Shown piece after piece: positions 53,152 through 62,930 of a DNA stretch of 64,000 nt. Position 1 is the first letter of the stretch; every line of letters begins with the position of its first letter. The notes beneath the pieces were generated by a model. The model was not told the DNA's origin and ran no database searches. It saw nothing but the letters and a program-made list of their open reading frames with translations. Position numbers and translations under genes: made by a program. The stretch comes from Comamonadaceae bacterium OS-1 (GTDB lineage Bacteria; Pseudomonadota; Gammaproteobacteria; Burkholderiales; Burkholderiaceae_C), in assembly GCA_027923965.1 (NCBI GenBank), contig AP026969.1, forward strand, positions 1,612,001 through 1,676,000, in the 5' to 3' direction.

Positions 53152-54930
53152 TCAGGCTTCGGCGGCGGCCTTGGGGGCGCGGGCGGTGCTGGTGCGGGCG
53201 GCGTTGGCGGCCAGCTTGAACGGGTCCTGGCCGACGCGGCGCAGGGTGTCGATGAAGGCTTCTCCGCTGGTGCGGGTGGCGCGGTAGGTGTCCAGCACGG
53301 CTTCGATGACTTCGGGCACTTCGGCGGCGCTGAAAGATGGGCCGACGACCTTGCCAATGGAAGCGGGACCGCTGAGGTTGGAGCCGTCCGAGCCCGCCAG
53401 CGTCACCTGGTACCACTCCTGGCCGTCCTTGTCCACGCCCAGGATGCCGATGTGGGCGCTGTGGTGGTGGCCGCAGGAGTTGATGCAACCGCTCATGTGC
53501 ACGTCGATCTCACCCAGGTCGTGCAGCTCGTCCATGTCCTGGTAGCGCTGGCTGATGGCTTCGGAAATCGGCAGCGAGCGGGCGTTGGCCAGCGCGCAGA
53601 AGTCGCCGCCGGGGCAGACGATCATGTCGGTCAGCAAACGGATGTTGGCGCGGGCCAGGCCTGCGGCCTTGGCTTCGGCATACAGCGCGGGCAGCTCGTC
53701 GGCGCGCACCCAGGGCAGCACCAGGTTTTGGTCGTGGGTGACGCGGGTTTCACCGGCGCTGTAACGGTCCGCCAGGTCGGCCGACAGGTCCAGCTGGTCG
53801 CCGGTGGCATCGCCGGGCGAGTAGCCCAGGCGCTTGAACGACAGCGTGACGGAGCGCAGCAGCGGGTTTTTATGCGCCGCCACGTTTTGCTGCAGCCAGC
53901 GGGTGTAGTCCTTGTCATCCACCGGGGCGGCGACCGGGTTGGCCAAAGCGGGCAGGGTGCCAACGCGGCTGGCCGGCGGCACAAAGCAGGCGGTCACCCG
54001 GTCCAGCTCGGACTGGGCGATGGTGTGCGGCGCGCCGTCCACCGTCAGGATCTGCTGGTATTCGGCTTCCACTTCGTCGATATAGCGCTGGCCTTCGGCC
54101 TTGACCAAAATCTTGATACGCGCCTTGTAGATGTTGTCGCGGCGGCCCCAGCGGTTGTACACGCGGACCACGGCTTCCAGGTAGTTGAGGATCTGGTCCC
54201 AGGGCAGGAAGCTGCGGATCACCGTGCCCAGCACCGGGGTGCGGCCCATGCCGCCGCCCACCATCACGCGCAGGCCGACTTCACCGGCTTCGTTTTTCAG
54301 CACGTGCAGGCCTACGTCGTGCCAGGCGGTGGCCGCGCGGTCGTCGGTGGCACCGACGATGGCGATCTTGAACTTGCGCGGCAAAAAGGCGAACTCGGGG
54401 TGCAGCGTGCTCCACTGGCGGATGATTTCGGCCAGCGGGCGCGGGTCGGCGATCTCGTCGGCGGCAATCCCGGCGCGCTCGTCGCTGGTGGTGTTGCGGA
54501 TGCAGTTGCCGCTGGTCTGGATGCCGTGCAGGTGCACGCTGGCCAGCAGGTCCATCACGTCGGCGCTCTTGTCCAGCGGAATCCAGTTGAACTGGACGTT
54601 CTGGCGGGTGGTGAAGTGGGCGCAGGCGCTGGGCAGGCTGTGCAGGTCGCTCAGGCCCGGGTTGGCCTTGGTGAGGTCGTGCGCGTCTTTTTTGTCATAG
54701 TCGCGGGCGATGGTGGCCAGCACGCGCAACTGGGCGCTGGACAGCTCGCCGTAGGGCACGGCCACGCGCAGCATGGGCGCAAAGCGTTGTACGTACCAGC
54801 CGTTTTGCAGGCGCAGCGGGCGGAATTCGTCTTCGGCCAGGGTGCCGCCTTGCCAGCGTTCCAGCTGGTCGCGGAATTGGGCGGCGCGCAGTTTGACGAA
54901 CTGTTTGTCAAATTCGGTGTATTGGTACAT
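53152..54930 (-). CDS. cysI: Sulfite reductase (ferredoxin or flavoprotein dependent) hemoprotein
   Basis: Siroheme and [4Fe-4S] enzyme that reduces sulfite to sulfide. It has 592 residues from the ATG at 54930. Cluster ligands are Cys439 and Cys445 (CPGGDFC) and Cys482 and Cys486 (CINSC). The N-terminal segment has the typical TRQNVQFNWIP. No CysJ flavoprotein gene is present in the operon, which points to ferredoxin as electron donor. It is the second gene of the cys operon, after the TSUP exporter, with DUF934 downstream. Confidence 0.95.
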   Translation of the reverse strand: MYQYTEFDKQFVKLRAAQFRDQLERWQGGTLAEDEFRPLRLQNGWYVQRFAPMLRVAVPYGELSSAQLRVLATIARDYDKKDAHDLTKANPGLSDLHSLPSACAHFTTRQNVQFNWIPLDKSADVMDLLASVHLHGIQTSGNCIRNTTSDERAGIAADEIADPRPLAEIIRQWSTLHPEFAFLPRKFKIAIVGATDDRAATAWHDVGLHVLKNEAGEVGLRVMVGGGMGRTPVLGTVIRSFLPWDQILNYLEAVVRVYNRWGRRDNIYKARIKILVKAEGQRYIDEVEAEYQQILTVDGAPHTIAQSELDRVTACFVPPASRVGTLPALANPVAAPVDDKDYTRWLQQNVAAHKNPLLRSVTLSFKRLGYSPGDATGDQLDLSADLADRYSAGETRVTHDQNLVLPWVRADELPALYAEAKAAGLARANIRLLTDMIVCPGGDFCALANARSLPISEAISQRYQDMDELHDLGEIDVHMSGCINSCGHHHSAHIGILGVDKDGQEWYQVTLAGSDGSNLSGPASIGKVVGPSFSAAEVPEVIEAVLDTYRATRTSGEAFIDTLRRVGQDPFKLAANAARTSTARAPKAAAEA

Positions 54931-54965
54931 TTTTTTACGGTCGTGGGGCAGGGCAACCTGCGATT

Positions 54966-55757
54966 TTAAAGTGCGAGTAATTTGGTGCCTGCATAGGCCA
55001 GCAGCAGGGACAGCAGGCCGCGGATCACGCGGTCCGAGGTTTTCAGCATCAGGTGCGAGCCCAGCCAGATGCCGGGCAGCGAGCCCGCCAGCAGCTTGGC
55101 CAGCAGCGGCCAATCCACCGAACCCAGCCCGGCGTGGCCCAGGCCCGCCACCAGGGTCAAGGGCACGGCGTAGGCAATATCGGCGGCCACAATGCGTTGC
55201 AGCGGCAGCAGCGGGTATAGCAGCATCAGTACCGTGACACCGATGGCACCTGCGCCTACCGAGGTGAGCGTGACCAGCGTGCCGATGAACGCGCCAAACA
55301 GCAGCGGCAGGCTCCAATGGCGCGGGCGCTCGGCGGCGGCCATGTTGCCTGCGCTGACGCTGCGGGGGGCGGTTTTGCCACGAATGCTTTTGTAGAGTGT
55401 GGCCGCAGCGGTGAGCAACAAGGCCACGCCCAGGGTGGTGGTCATGGCTTTTTGCACCTGGGCATCGGCCGGGCCGAGGGTGTGCAAAACCCATAGCGTC
55501 AACAGCGAAGCCGGGATGCTACCGGCGCACAGCGTGGCGACGATGCGCCAGTTGACCATGCCGGAGCGGGCCATCTTCAGTGTGCCGCCGGCTTTGGTGA
55601 AGCAGGCAAACAGCAGGTCGGTGCCGATGGCCAGATACGGCTTCATGCCAAAGAAGAAAATCAGGATGGGGGTCATGAGCGAGCCGCCGCCCACCCCGGT
55701 CAGACCCACCACGAAGCCGACGAAAAATCCGGCAAAAACAAACGCTAAATCTTGCAT
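54966..55757 (-). CDS. TauE/SafE family sulfite exporter-like protein
   Basis: Membrane protein of 263 residues with eight or so hydrophobic segments and the TSUP patterns GFFVGFVVGLTGVGGGSLMTPIL near the N-terminus and SVGAGAIGVTVL in the middle. It probably moves sulfite, sulfate or organosulfonate. As the first gene of the cys operon (35 bp before cysI), it may protect from sulfite build-up or take up a sulfur source. The direction of transport is not clear from sequence. Confidence 0.92.
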   Translation of the reverse strand: MQDLAFVFAGFFVGFVVGLTGVGGGSLMTPILIFFFGMKPYLAIGTDLLFACFTKAGGTLKMARSGMVNWRIVATLCAGSIPASLLTLWVLHTLGPADAQVQKAMTTTLGVALLLTAAATLYKSIRGKTAPRSVSAGNMAAAERPRHWSLPLLFGAFIGTLVTLTSVGAGAIGVTVLMLLYPLLPLQRIVAADIAYAVPLTLVAGLGHAGLGSVDWPLLAKLLAGSLPGIWLGSHLMLKTSDRVIRGLLSLLLAYAGTKLLAL

Positions 55758-55812
55758 AGGGCGCGACTATAAGAGCCCGCCACCCTATTCCAAACTACTT
55801 TATTGTTCTACC

Positions 55813-55832
55813 AATATGCCGTTTAGCATATT
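55813..55832. promoter_or_regulatory. Inverted repeat before the cys operon
   Basis: AATATGC (55813-55819) and GCATATT (55826-55832) with a 6-base gap, 55 bp upstream of the TSUP gene in an AT-rich promoter region. It could be an operator, for instance for a CysB-type protein, or the end of the acyltransferase transcript. The regulator is not known. Confidence 0.4.
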
Positions 55833-55854
55833 TGGAAATAACAAAACTGGCTGT

Positions 55855-56604
55855 TCAGCCTGCCGATTGGGCGTACGCCGCGTTGAGTTGCTCGTCGATG
55901 GTGTGCCACAAAGGCCGCACCATGAGGCGCAAGCCCTGGTAGACCTCGTCCACCCGCAGCATCGAGGGCACGCGCTGGCCCCGGTGCTCTACCGGGCCGC
56001 CGATAGGGATGATGTTGACCCCAAGTTTGCCAAAGTGCTCTGCCAGCCGGGGTTCGGTGAGGGTGAACAAGGTGTCAATGCCATGGCGCTTGGCCATCAG
56101 AACGGCACCGACGTACAGGCTCACCGGAAGGTAGGGAAAGCGGGGTTGCTTCTGGTCGCCAAAATCCTGGTCGGAGATGCTGGCTTCGGTTTGCTGCTCG
56201 CCTTTGCGGCGGCGGAACTCGGACATCACGGCCAGCCGGGACACCTCGGCGATGCGGCCACGCGGTTGCAAGGCTGGGTCGATGATGCTGCGGTCCAGTG
56301 TGTTTTTGCAGGTCAATTCGAACGGCAGCGGCGCTGCGGGGTAGGCCGGGTCGGTCAGAACCAGCCGGGCACAGCCAGCCAGACGCGTGCCGTCCGCGCT
56401 GCGCACCAGGCAGTGTTGGGAGCGGTAATCGTATTTGTCGGTTTCACGTTGGTCTTCGCGCACCGGCTCAAAGCCAAGCTCGCGGGCATAGACATCGTGC
56501 CGGATAAAAAAAACATCGTTGACGCGGTCGGGCTGCAGCGCGGGTGCAATTTCAAAATACTGCTTGTAGCCGTCGCCCAGGTTGAGGCGGGGAGAGTCTG
56601 ACAT
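55855..56604 (-). CDS. Exosortase-associated acyltransferase (PEP-CTERM system)
   Basis: 249-residue protein of the N-acyl amino acid synthase (FeeM-like, GNAT) type found with PEP-CTERM/exosortase systems. Features: FFIRHDVYARELGFEPV near the N-terminus, LAGCARLVL, RIAEVSRLAV, and GIDTLFTLTEPRLAEHFGKLGV. Family members are thought to make acyl amino acid-like molecules or to modify lipids. No exosortase or PEP-CTERM gene is nearby, so this is an isolated copy. It lies downstream of ppx on the same strand (112 bp gap) and upstream of the cys operon. Confidence 0.85.
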   Translation of the reverse strand: MSDSPRLNLGDGYKQYFEIAPALQPDRVNDVFFIRHDVYARELGFEPVREDQRETDKYDYRSQHCLVRSADGTRLAGCARLVLTDPAYPAAPLPFELTCKNTLDRSIIDPALQPRGRIAEVSRLAVMSEFRRRKGEQQTEASISDQDFGDQKQPRFPYLPVSLYVGAVLMAKRHGIDTLFTLTEPRLAEHFGKLGVNIIPIGGPVEHRGQRVPSMLRVDEVYQGLRLMVRPLWHTIDEQLNAAYAQSAG

Positions 56605-56716
56605 ACGGGCCTTGCGGGATGGTAAAGATGTTGCAACGTGTAACCGTACACACTTTGGGCCAGCTTTACCTGCGGTTTTTGAAATTTTTTTTGCTATTTG
56701 CAGCCAGAAGTCACAT

Positions 56717-58222
56717 TCAGGCCTCGGAAATTTGTAATGACCATGGCGTTTTTTGCCAAGCCTGGGCTTCTTCGCGTAGCAAATGGGCCGACTGGGGAAA
56801 GGCCTGCGCCCAGCCGGGGCGGGTGGACAGTACAAATTGGCTGCCAAGTGCCGGGTCGAGGCGGAGCTCCAAGTCTGCAGTATCGGGGTCACGGCGGGCG
56901 TGGCATAGCATGGTGGCCAGCCGCAAGCACAGCAACTGCTGCATAAAGGCCGCGTCGTCAAAATCCAGCTCCAGCTTGCGCAGCTTGCCCCGGTGGCCCA
57001 GCACCATCTGGCTCAGGCGGTGTAACTCCAGCAGGGCAAAGCCAGGAGCGTCGGCGTGCTCTAAAACGTAGGCACCGTGCTTGTGGTGGTCCTGGTGCGA
57101 GATTTGGCAGCCAATTTCGTGTAGCTGACCGGCCCAGTTGAGCTTGCGCTGCTGGCGGACAACTTCGCTGGCGGCTACACCACTGCCGATTTGCAACTGG
57201 CCATAAAGGGTGCAGGCGAGCTTGGCCACGCGCTGGGCCTGTTGCGTGTCCACGCCAAAGCGGCTGGCCATGCGTTGTACCGAGACGGCTCGCAAATCGG
57301 TTTCCTCCTGGCCCCGCGCCACCAGGTCGTACAGCACACCGTGGCGCAGCGCACCGTCGGCGGCATGCATTTGGTCAATGCCCAACAGGTCGAATATGGC
57401 GCGCAGCACACTGATGCCACCGCCAATGACCAGCTTGCGGTCGTCTTTCATGCCGTCGATGCGCAGTTTGTCGACGCTTTGGGCCTTCAGCAGGCGGTCG
57501 CTGATCCAGTCCAGTCCTTCCCGGGTGATGAGGTTCAGCGGCCAGCCGGCGGCATGCAGGATGTCGCCCACTGCGCCCACCGTGCCGGACGACCCATAAG
57601 CCACGTCCCAGGTGTCGCGCCGGTAGGCATTCAGGGCTTCGTCCAGTACGGCCTTGGCGGCGATTTCGGCAATTCGGAAGGCATCGCGGGTGAATTGGCC
57701 GTTGGGAAAATACTTCATCGACCAGGCCACGCTGCCCACCCGGAAAGATTCCATCACCGTGGCGTCATAGGCCTGGCCCAGAATCATTTCGGTGGAACGT
57801 CCGCCGATGTCCACCACCAGCCGCCGTTCGTCCGACTGCGGTAGCAGCCGTGCCACGCCTTGGTAGATCAGCCGGGCTTCTTCGCGGCCTGGAATCACGT
57901 CGATGGGAAAACCCAGCACCTCGTGTGCCTTGGCCAGAAACACGTCGCGGTTGCGGGCCTCGCGCAGGGTTTGGGTGGCCACGGCGCGCACCTGGTGGCG
58001 CTCGAACCCGGCCAGGCGTTCGCCAAAGCGGGCCAGGCAGTCCCAGCCGCGCTGCATGGCCTCCTGGCTGAGGTTGCGGTTTTCGTCCAGGCCGTTGCCT
58101 TGGCGGACGGTTTCCTTCAGGTATTCGGTGCGGTGGATTTGCCCGTGGTCGAGACGACCAATTTCGAGGCGAAAGCTGTTGGAGCCCAGGTCCAGGGCGG
58201 CGATAAGAGTTCCGTTTTGCAT
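56717..58222 (-). CDS. ppx: Exopolyphosphatase (Ppx/GppA family)
   Basis: Removes terminal phosphate from polyphosphate. The 501-residue protein shows the actin-like ATPase core: phosphate-binding LDLGSNSFRLEIG near residues 11-23 and VVDIGGRSTEMI near residue 150. A C-terminal HD-like helical region (HEIGCQISHQDHHKHGAYVLEHAD) marks the full-length Ppx type. A guanosine pentaphosphatase role (GppA) is also possible. It is divergent from pstS and shares the region with the Pho box, so it may belong to the Pho regulon. Confidence 0.93.
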   Translation of the reverse strand: MQNGTLIAALDLGSNSFRLEIGRLDHGQIHRTEYLKETVRQGNGLDENRNLSQEAMQRGWDCLARFGERLAGFERHQVRAVATQTLREARNRDVFLAKAHEVLGFPIDVIPGREEARLIYQGVARLLPQSDERRLVVDIGGRSTEMILGQAYDATVMESFRVGSVAWSMKYFPNGQFTRDAFRIAEIAAKAVLDEALNAYRRDTWDVAYGSSGTVGAVGDILHAAGWPLNLITREGLDWISDRLLKAQSVDKLRIDGMKDDRKLVIGGGISVLRAIFDLLGIDQMHAADGALRHGVLYDLVARGQEETDLRAVSVQRMASRFGVDTQQAQRVAKLACTLYGQLQIGSGVAASEVVRQQRKLNWAGQLHEIGCQISHQDHHKHGAYVLEHADAPGFALLELHRLSQMVLGHRGKLRKLELDFDDAAFMQQLLCLRLATMLCHARRDPDTADLELRLDPALGSQFVLSTRPGWAQAFPQSAHLLREEAQAWQKTPWSLQISEA

Positions 58223-58287
58223 GGTGTAGCCGCTTTTTTCGTGGGCGCAGCATAGCACCCACGGCGAGGGCAACAGCGCGTTATTTT

Positions 58288-58309
58288 TGTCACATGAATG
58301 TCACATAAC
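58288..58309 (+). promoter_or_regulatory. Pho box upstream of pstS
   Basis: Two TGTCACA units at 58288 and 58299, exactly 11 bp apart, with TGAA between them. This matches PhoB binding sites. It lies 92 bp before pstS, which fits activation by PhoB of the downstream genes, and it is 66 bp from the divergent ppx start. Confidence 0.8.
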
Positions 58310-58400
58310 CTTCTTAAAGTACACCCATCGCCAGGGTTTGCCCATTCGGTAAACCGCAGCTCCATTTCGACATGTTTCCACTTACCCAAAGGGTTCTCTG

Positions 58401-59444
58401 ATGCAAGTACGTTTCAAAATCGCCATGGCCAGCTTGGCTGGTACCGCCGCCTTGTCTTTTGCCGGTTTCGCCTGTGCCCAGGAAATTACCGGTGCCGGTG
58501 CCACCTTTCCTGCACCTGTCTATTCCAAATGGGCGGCTGAGTACAACAAGGCCACCGGTGTCAAGATCAACTACCAATCCGTAGGCTCTGGCGCAGGCAT
58601 CAAGCAGATCGACTCCAAGACGGTGGATTTCGGTGCGTCCGACATGCCCCAGACCGACGACGTGCTCAAGGCCAAGGGCCAGATGCAGTTTCCCGCCGTC
58701 ATCGGTGGCACCGTACCCGTGGTCAACATCAAGGGCATCGCGCCCGGCCAACTCAAGCTGACCGGCGCTGTGCTGGGCGACATCTTCCTGGGCAAGATCA
58801 CCAAGTGGAACGACGCGGCGCTGGTGGCGCTGAACCCCGGCGTGGCCTTGCCAGATGCCGCCATCACCACGGTGCACCGCGCCGATGGTTCGGGCACCAC
58901 CTTCAACTTCACCAACTACCTGAGCCGCGTCCACCCCGAGTGGAAAGAAAAAGTGGGCGAAGGCACAGCCGTGAACTGGCCGTCGGGTTCGGGTGGCAAG
59001 GGCAATGAAGGCGTGGCCACGTTTGTGAACCGCCTGCCCAACTCCATTGGCTATGTGGAATACGCCTACGTCAAGCAAAGCAAGATGACCTACGCCTTGC
59101 TGAAGAACCGCGATGGCGTGTTTGTTGCCCCTAGCGACACCGCCTTTGCCGCAGCTGCTGCCGGTGCCGACTGGAACAAGTCCTTCTACCAGCTGATCAC
59201 CGACCAGCCCGGCAAGGAAGCCTGGCCTATCTCTACCGCCACCTTCATCTTGATGCACACCAAGCAGGACAAGCCAGCCAACGCCACCGAAGTGTTCAAG
59301 TTCTTCAACTGGGCCTACAAGAATGGCGCCAAGATTGCCGACGATCTGGACTACGTGCCCTTGCCTGCACCCGTGGTGGCTTCGATCGAAAAGGCCTGGA
59401 GCCAGGTGACCGATGCCGCTGGCAAGCCCGTGGCGATCAAGTAA
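58401..59444 (+). CDS. pstS: Phosphate ABC transporter substrate-binding protein
   Basis: Periplasmic phosphate receptor, 347 residues. A signal peptide ends at FACA|QE (about residue 26). The mature N-terminus has [20 protein letters not shown], and phosphate-binding segments include GASDMPQ and [16 protein letters not shown]. It heads the pstSCAB-phoU-phoB-phoR cluster, directly after the Pho box. The gap to pstC is 31 bp. Confidence 0.97.
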   Translation: MQVRFKIAMASLAGTAALSFAGFACAQEITGAGATFPAPVYSKWAAEYNKATGVKINYQSVGSGAGIKQIDSKTVDFGASDMPQTDDVLKAKGQMQFPAVIGGTVPVVNIKGIAPGQLKLTGAVLGDIFLGKITKWNDAALVALNPGVALPDAAITTVHRADGSGTTFNFTNYLSRVHPEWKEKVGEGTAVNWPSGSGGKGNEGVATFVNRLPNSIGYVEYAYVKQSKMTYALLKNRDGVFVAPSDTAFAAAAAGADWNKSFYQLITDQPGKEAWPISTATFILMHTKQDKPANATEVFKFFNWAYKNGAKIADDLDYVPLPAPVVASIEKAWSQVTDAAGKPVAIK

Positions 59445-59475
59445 GCACCAAACCCTTTGGACCAAGGAGCAAAAC

Positions 59476-60507
59476 GTGTCATCTACACTTCCGGCGACCG
59501 AGCACCTGTTAAATCCATCTGGTAAGTCTTCCGGACACGCGATGACCACTCCTCCCCGCCCCAAAGCGGCCCGCTCCGGGCCGGTTTTCGACCGTATCTT
59601 TGCCTGGTTGGCCAAGGGTTCGGCTATTTTTACCCTGGTCATGCTGGTGGCCATCCTGGCATCGCTCACCGTTAGTGCCTGGCCCGCCATTGCCAAGTAC
59701 GGTCTGGGCTTTTTGACCAGTACCACCTGGGACCCGGTCAAGGAAGACTTCGGTGGCTTGGTGATGATCTACGGCACGGTGATGACTTCGTTCATCGCCT
59801 TGCTGATCGCCGTGCCGGTAAGCTTTGGCATCGCGCTGTTCCTGACCGAGCTGTCGCCCGCCTGGCTGAAGCGCCCACTGGGTACCGCCATTGAATTGCT
59901 GGCTGCCGTGCCTTCCATCGTCTACGGTATGTGGGGCTTGCTGGTGTTCAGCCCGGTGCTGTCTACCTATGTGCAGCAGCCTTTGCAGGCGGCGTTTGGC
60001 GATGTGCCGTTTCTGGGTACGCTGTTTTCTGGCGCACCGGTGGGTATCGGCATTTTGTCGGCCGGCATCATCCTGGCCATCATGATTATTCCGTTCATCG
60101 CCGCGGTGATGCGGGATGTGTTTGAAGTCACCCCTACGCTGCTCAAGGAATCGGCCTACGGCCTGGGTGCGACCACCTGGGAAGTAGTGTCCAAGGTGGT
60201 GTTGCCCTATACCAAGTCGGGTGTGGTCGGCGGCATCATGCTGGGCTTGGGCCGGGCCATTGGCGAAACCATGGCAGTGACCTTTGTGATTGGTAACTTC
60301 AACCAACTGGATTCGCTGAGCCTGTTCCAGGCGGCCAACAGCATCACCTCGGCCCTGGCCAACGAGTTTGCCGAGGCGGGCGAAGGCCTGCACCAAGGCG
60401 CGCTGATGTACCTCGGCCTGGTGCTGTTCTTCATCACTTTCGTCATTCTTTCCCTGTCCAAACTGCTGTTGTCGCAGCTGCGGAAAAACGAAGGAGCCAA
60501 ATCATGA
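59476..60507 (+). CDS. pstC: Phosphate ABC transporter permease PstC
   Basis: Inner-membrane permease of 343 residues. The start is a GTG at 59476 preceded by AAGGAG (59464-59469); upstream codons in the same frame lie in the pstS tail and are unlikely. An N-terminal cytoplasmic stretch of about 35 residues precedes the first membrane helix. The loop that contacts PstB reads [20 protein letters not shown]. It overlaps pstA by 4 bp. Confidence 0.95.
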   Translation: MSSTLPATEHLLNPSGKSSGHAMTTPPRPKAARSGPVFDRIFAWLAKGSAIFTLVMLVAILASLTVSAWPAIAKYGLGFLTSTTWDPVKEDFGGLVMIYGTVMTSFIALLIAVPVSFGIALFLTELSPAWLKRPLGTAIELLAAVPSIVYGMWGLLVFSPVLSTYVQQPLQAAFGDVPFLGTLFSGAPVGIGILSAGIILAIMIIPFIAAVMRDVFEVTPTLLKESAYGLGATTWEVVSKVVLPYTKSGVVGGIMLGLGRAIGETMAVTFVIGNFNQLDSLSLFQAANSITSALANEFAEAGEGLHQGALMYLGLVLFFITFVILSLSKLLLSQLRKNEGAKS

Positions 60508-61391
60508 CCACGGGCGAAATGTTGCTCAAAGCTGCCGCGCTGGAACACACCCGCGGCGTCAAGTACGCCAAACGCAAGCGCGTCAACCAGATTGCCCTGG
60601 TGCTGGCCCTGGGGGCCATGGCTTTCGGCCTGTTCTGGCTGTTCTGGATCTTGTTTGAAACCGTGCGGCTGGGTATCGAAGGCCTGACTATGGCCACCCT
60701 GACCCAGATGACCCCGCCGCCCAACGACGAAGGCGGCCTGGCCAACGCGATTTACGGCTCGTTCCTGATGGTGACGCTGGCCACCTGCGTGGGCGCACCC
60801 ATCGGCATCATGGCCGGTATTTATCTGGCCGAGTACGACACCAAGAGCTGGCTGGCCTCGACCACCCGGTTTGTGAATGACATTTTGCTGTCGGCACCCT
60901 CCATTGTGATCGGCCTGTTTGTCTACGCCGTGGTGGTGTCGCGCTTCAAGTCGTTTTCCGGCTGGGCCGGGGTGGTGGCCTTGGCGCTGATCGTGATTCC
61001 GGTGGTCATCCGCACCACCGAAAACATGCTGCAACTGGTGCCTCCCGGCCTGCGGGAAGCGGCTTACGCCCTGGGTGCGCCCAAGTGGAAGGTGATCCTG
61101 AGCATCACCCTGAAAGCCGCTCGGGCCGGGGTGATTACCGGTGTGATGCTGGCCGTGGCCCGGATTGCCGGGGAAACCGCGCCGCTGTTGTTCACCGCAT
61201 TGAGCAACCAGTTCTGGACATCCAGCCTGAGCCAGCCCATGGCCAGCCTGCCGGTCACGATCTTCAAATTTGCGATGAGTCCGTACGAAAACTGGCAAAA
61301 GCTGGCCTGGGCAGGGGTCTTTTTGATCACCATGGCCGTGCTGGGTTTGAATATTCTGGCCCGCCTGTGGGCTGGTTCCAACAAGCATTAA
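60504..61391 (+). CDS. pstA: Phosphate ABC transporter permease PstA
   Basis: Second permease of the phosphate importer, 295 residues, with about six membrane helices. The cytoplasmic loop motif is [20 protein letters not shown]. Its start overlaps pstC by 4 bp (ATGA), so translation is coupled. The order pstS-pstC-pstA-pstB is standard. Confidence 0.96.
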   Translation: MTTGEMLLKAAALEHTRGVKYAKRKRVNQIALVLALGAMAFGLFWLFWILFETVRLGIEGLTMATLTQMTPPPNDEGGLANAIYGSFLMVTLATCVGAPIGIMAGIYLAEYDTKSWLASTTRFVNDILLSAPSIVIGLFVYAVVVSRFKSFSGWAGVVALALIVIPVVIRTTENMLQLVPPGLREAAYALGAPKWKVILSITLKAARAGVITGVMLAVARIAGETAPLLFTALSNQFWTSSLSQPMASLPVTIFKFAMSPYENWQKLAWAGVFLITMAVLGLNILARLWAGSNKH

Positions 61392-61405
61392 TCTGAGTCC
61401 TTACC

Positions 61406-62179
61406 ATGCAAACCACTGTTGCAAGCCCCTCGAAAATCTCGGTCAAAGACCTGAATTTCTACTACGGCAAATTCCATGCGCTCAAGGGCATCAACATGGA
61501 AATTCCCGAGAAAAAGGTCACTGCTTTCATCGGCCCCTCGGGCTGCGGAAAGTCCACGCTGCTGCGCATCTTCAACCGCATGTTCGAGCTCTATCCCGAG
61601 CAGCGCGCCGAAGGCCAGATCCTGTTGGACGGCGAGAACCTGCTGACCAGCAAAAAAGACGTGGCCCTGCTGCGCGCCAAGGTCGGCATGGTGTTCCAGA
61701 AGCCCACGCCGTTTCCCATGTCGATCTACGACAACATCACCTTTGGCGTGAAGTTGTTTGAGGATCTGAACACCACCGACATGGAAGAGCGTGTCGAATG
61801 GGCGCTGCGCAAGGCGGCCCTGTGGACCGAGGTGAAAGACAAGCTCAACCAAAGCGGCTCCAGCCTGTCCGGTGGCCAGCAGCAGCGTTTGTGCATTGCC
61901 CGCGGCATTGCCATCAAGCCCGAAGTGCTGCTGCTCGACGAGCCCTGCTCGGCCCTGGACCCGATCTCCACCTCCAAGGTGGAAGAGCTGATCACCGAGC
62001 TGAAGAACGATTACACCGTGGTCATCGTTACCCACAACATGCAGCAGGCTGCGCGTTGCAGCGACTACACCGCCTACATGTACCTGGGCGACCTGATGGA
62101 GTTTGGCGCCACCGAAGACATTTTCTTCAAGCCCAAGCGCAAGGAAACCGAAGACTACATCACGGGTCGGTTTGGCTGA
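61406..62179 (+). CDS. pstB: Phosphate ABC transporter ATP-binding protein
   Basis: ATPase of the phosphate importer, 257 residues. Walker A is [12 protein letters not shown], the signature is [16 protein letters not shown], and Walker B is [15 protein letters not shown]-loop [12 protein letters not shown] is typical of PstB. It starts 14 bp after pstA and is followed by phoU. Confidence 0.98.
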   Translation: MQTTVASPSKISVKDLNFYYGKFHALKGINMEIPEKKVTAFIGPSGCGKSTLLRIFNRMFELYPEQRAEGQILLDGENLLTSKKDVALLRAKVGMVFQKPTPFPMSIYDNITFGVKLFEDLNTTDMEERVEWALRKAALWTEVKDKLNQSGSSLSGGQQQRLCIARGIAIKPEVLLLDEPCSALDPISTSKVEELITELKNDYTVVIVTHNMQQAARCSDYTAYMYLGDLMEFGATEDIFFKPKRKETEDYITGRFG

Positions 62180-62228
62180 TCTGGCAATCATTTGCCCCTT
62201 GCTGCCTTTTATTGATTTGGAGACTCTC

Positions 62229-62930
62229 ATGCCCGATAAACATCTTTCCAGCCAGTTCGACAGCGAACTCAATGGCGTTTCCAGCCGCGTGATGGAGCTG
62301 GGCGGTCTGGTGGAATCGCAGATTCGCCAGGCGGTCTACGCGCTGTCGCAGTTCAGCGTCGAAGTGGCCGACCAGGTCGCAGAGACCGAAATCCGTGTGA
62401 ATGGCATGGAAATCGAGATCGACCGCGAGCTGTCCAGCATCATCGCCCGCCGCCAGCCCACGGCGCGGGATCTGCGCCTGCTGATTGCCATCTCCAAAAC
62501 CACCGCCAACCTGGAGCGCGTGGGCGACGAAGCCAACAAGATCGCCCGCATGGCCAAGTCGATTGCCAAGAGCAGCTCGCCCCGTTCCTTGCCAACGCTG
62601 GACCTGCGCGTCTCGGCCGACATGGCTTCCGGCCTGCTGCGCAAGGCGCTGGACGCGTTTGCCCGGCTGGACACCGCCGCCGCGCTGGATATCCTGAAAG
62701 AAGACGATTTGATCGACCAGGAGTTTGACGGTTTTGTGCGCAAACTCATCACCTACATGATGGAAGACCCGCGCACCATCACCGCCAGCCTGGACCTGCT
62801 GTTCATCGCCAAAGCCATCGAGCGCATCGGTGACCACGCCAAGAACATCGCCGAGTTCATCATCTACATCGTCAAGGGCGAAGACGTGCGCCACGCCACC
62901 GTCGCCCAAGTGGAGTCAGCCCTCCAATGA
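62229..62930 (+). CDS. phoU: Phosphate signalling regulator
   Basis: Links PstSCAB to PhoR and holds PhoR inactive when phosphate is plentiful. It has 233 residues from the ATG at 62229. The two PhoU repeats are visible as three-helix bundles (SSRVMELGGLVESQIRQAVYAL, then LDAFARLDTAAALDIL), with metal-binding segments like ERVGDEANKIARMA and ERIGDHAKNIAE. It overlaps phoB by 4 bp. Confidence 0.96.
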   Translation: MPDKHLSSQFDSELNGVSSRVMELGGLVESQIRQAVYALSQFSVEVADQVAETEIRVNGMEIEIDRELSSIIARRQPTARDLRLLIAISKTTANLERVGDEANKIARMAKSIAKSSSPRSLPTLDLRVSADMASGLLRKALDAFARLDTAAALDILKEDDLIDQEFDGFVRKLITYMMEDPRTITASLDLLFIAKAIERIGDHAKNIAEFIIYIVKGEDVRHATVAQVESALQ

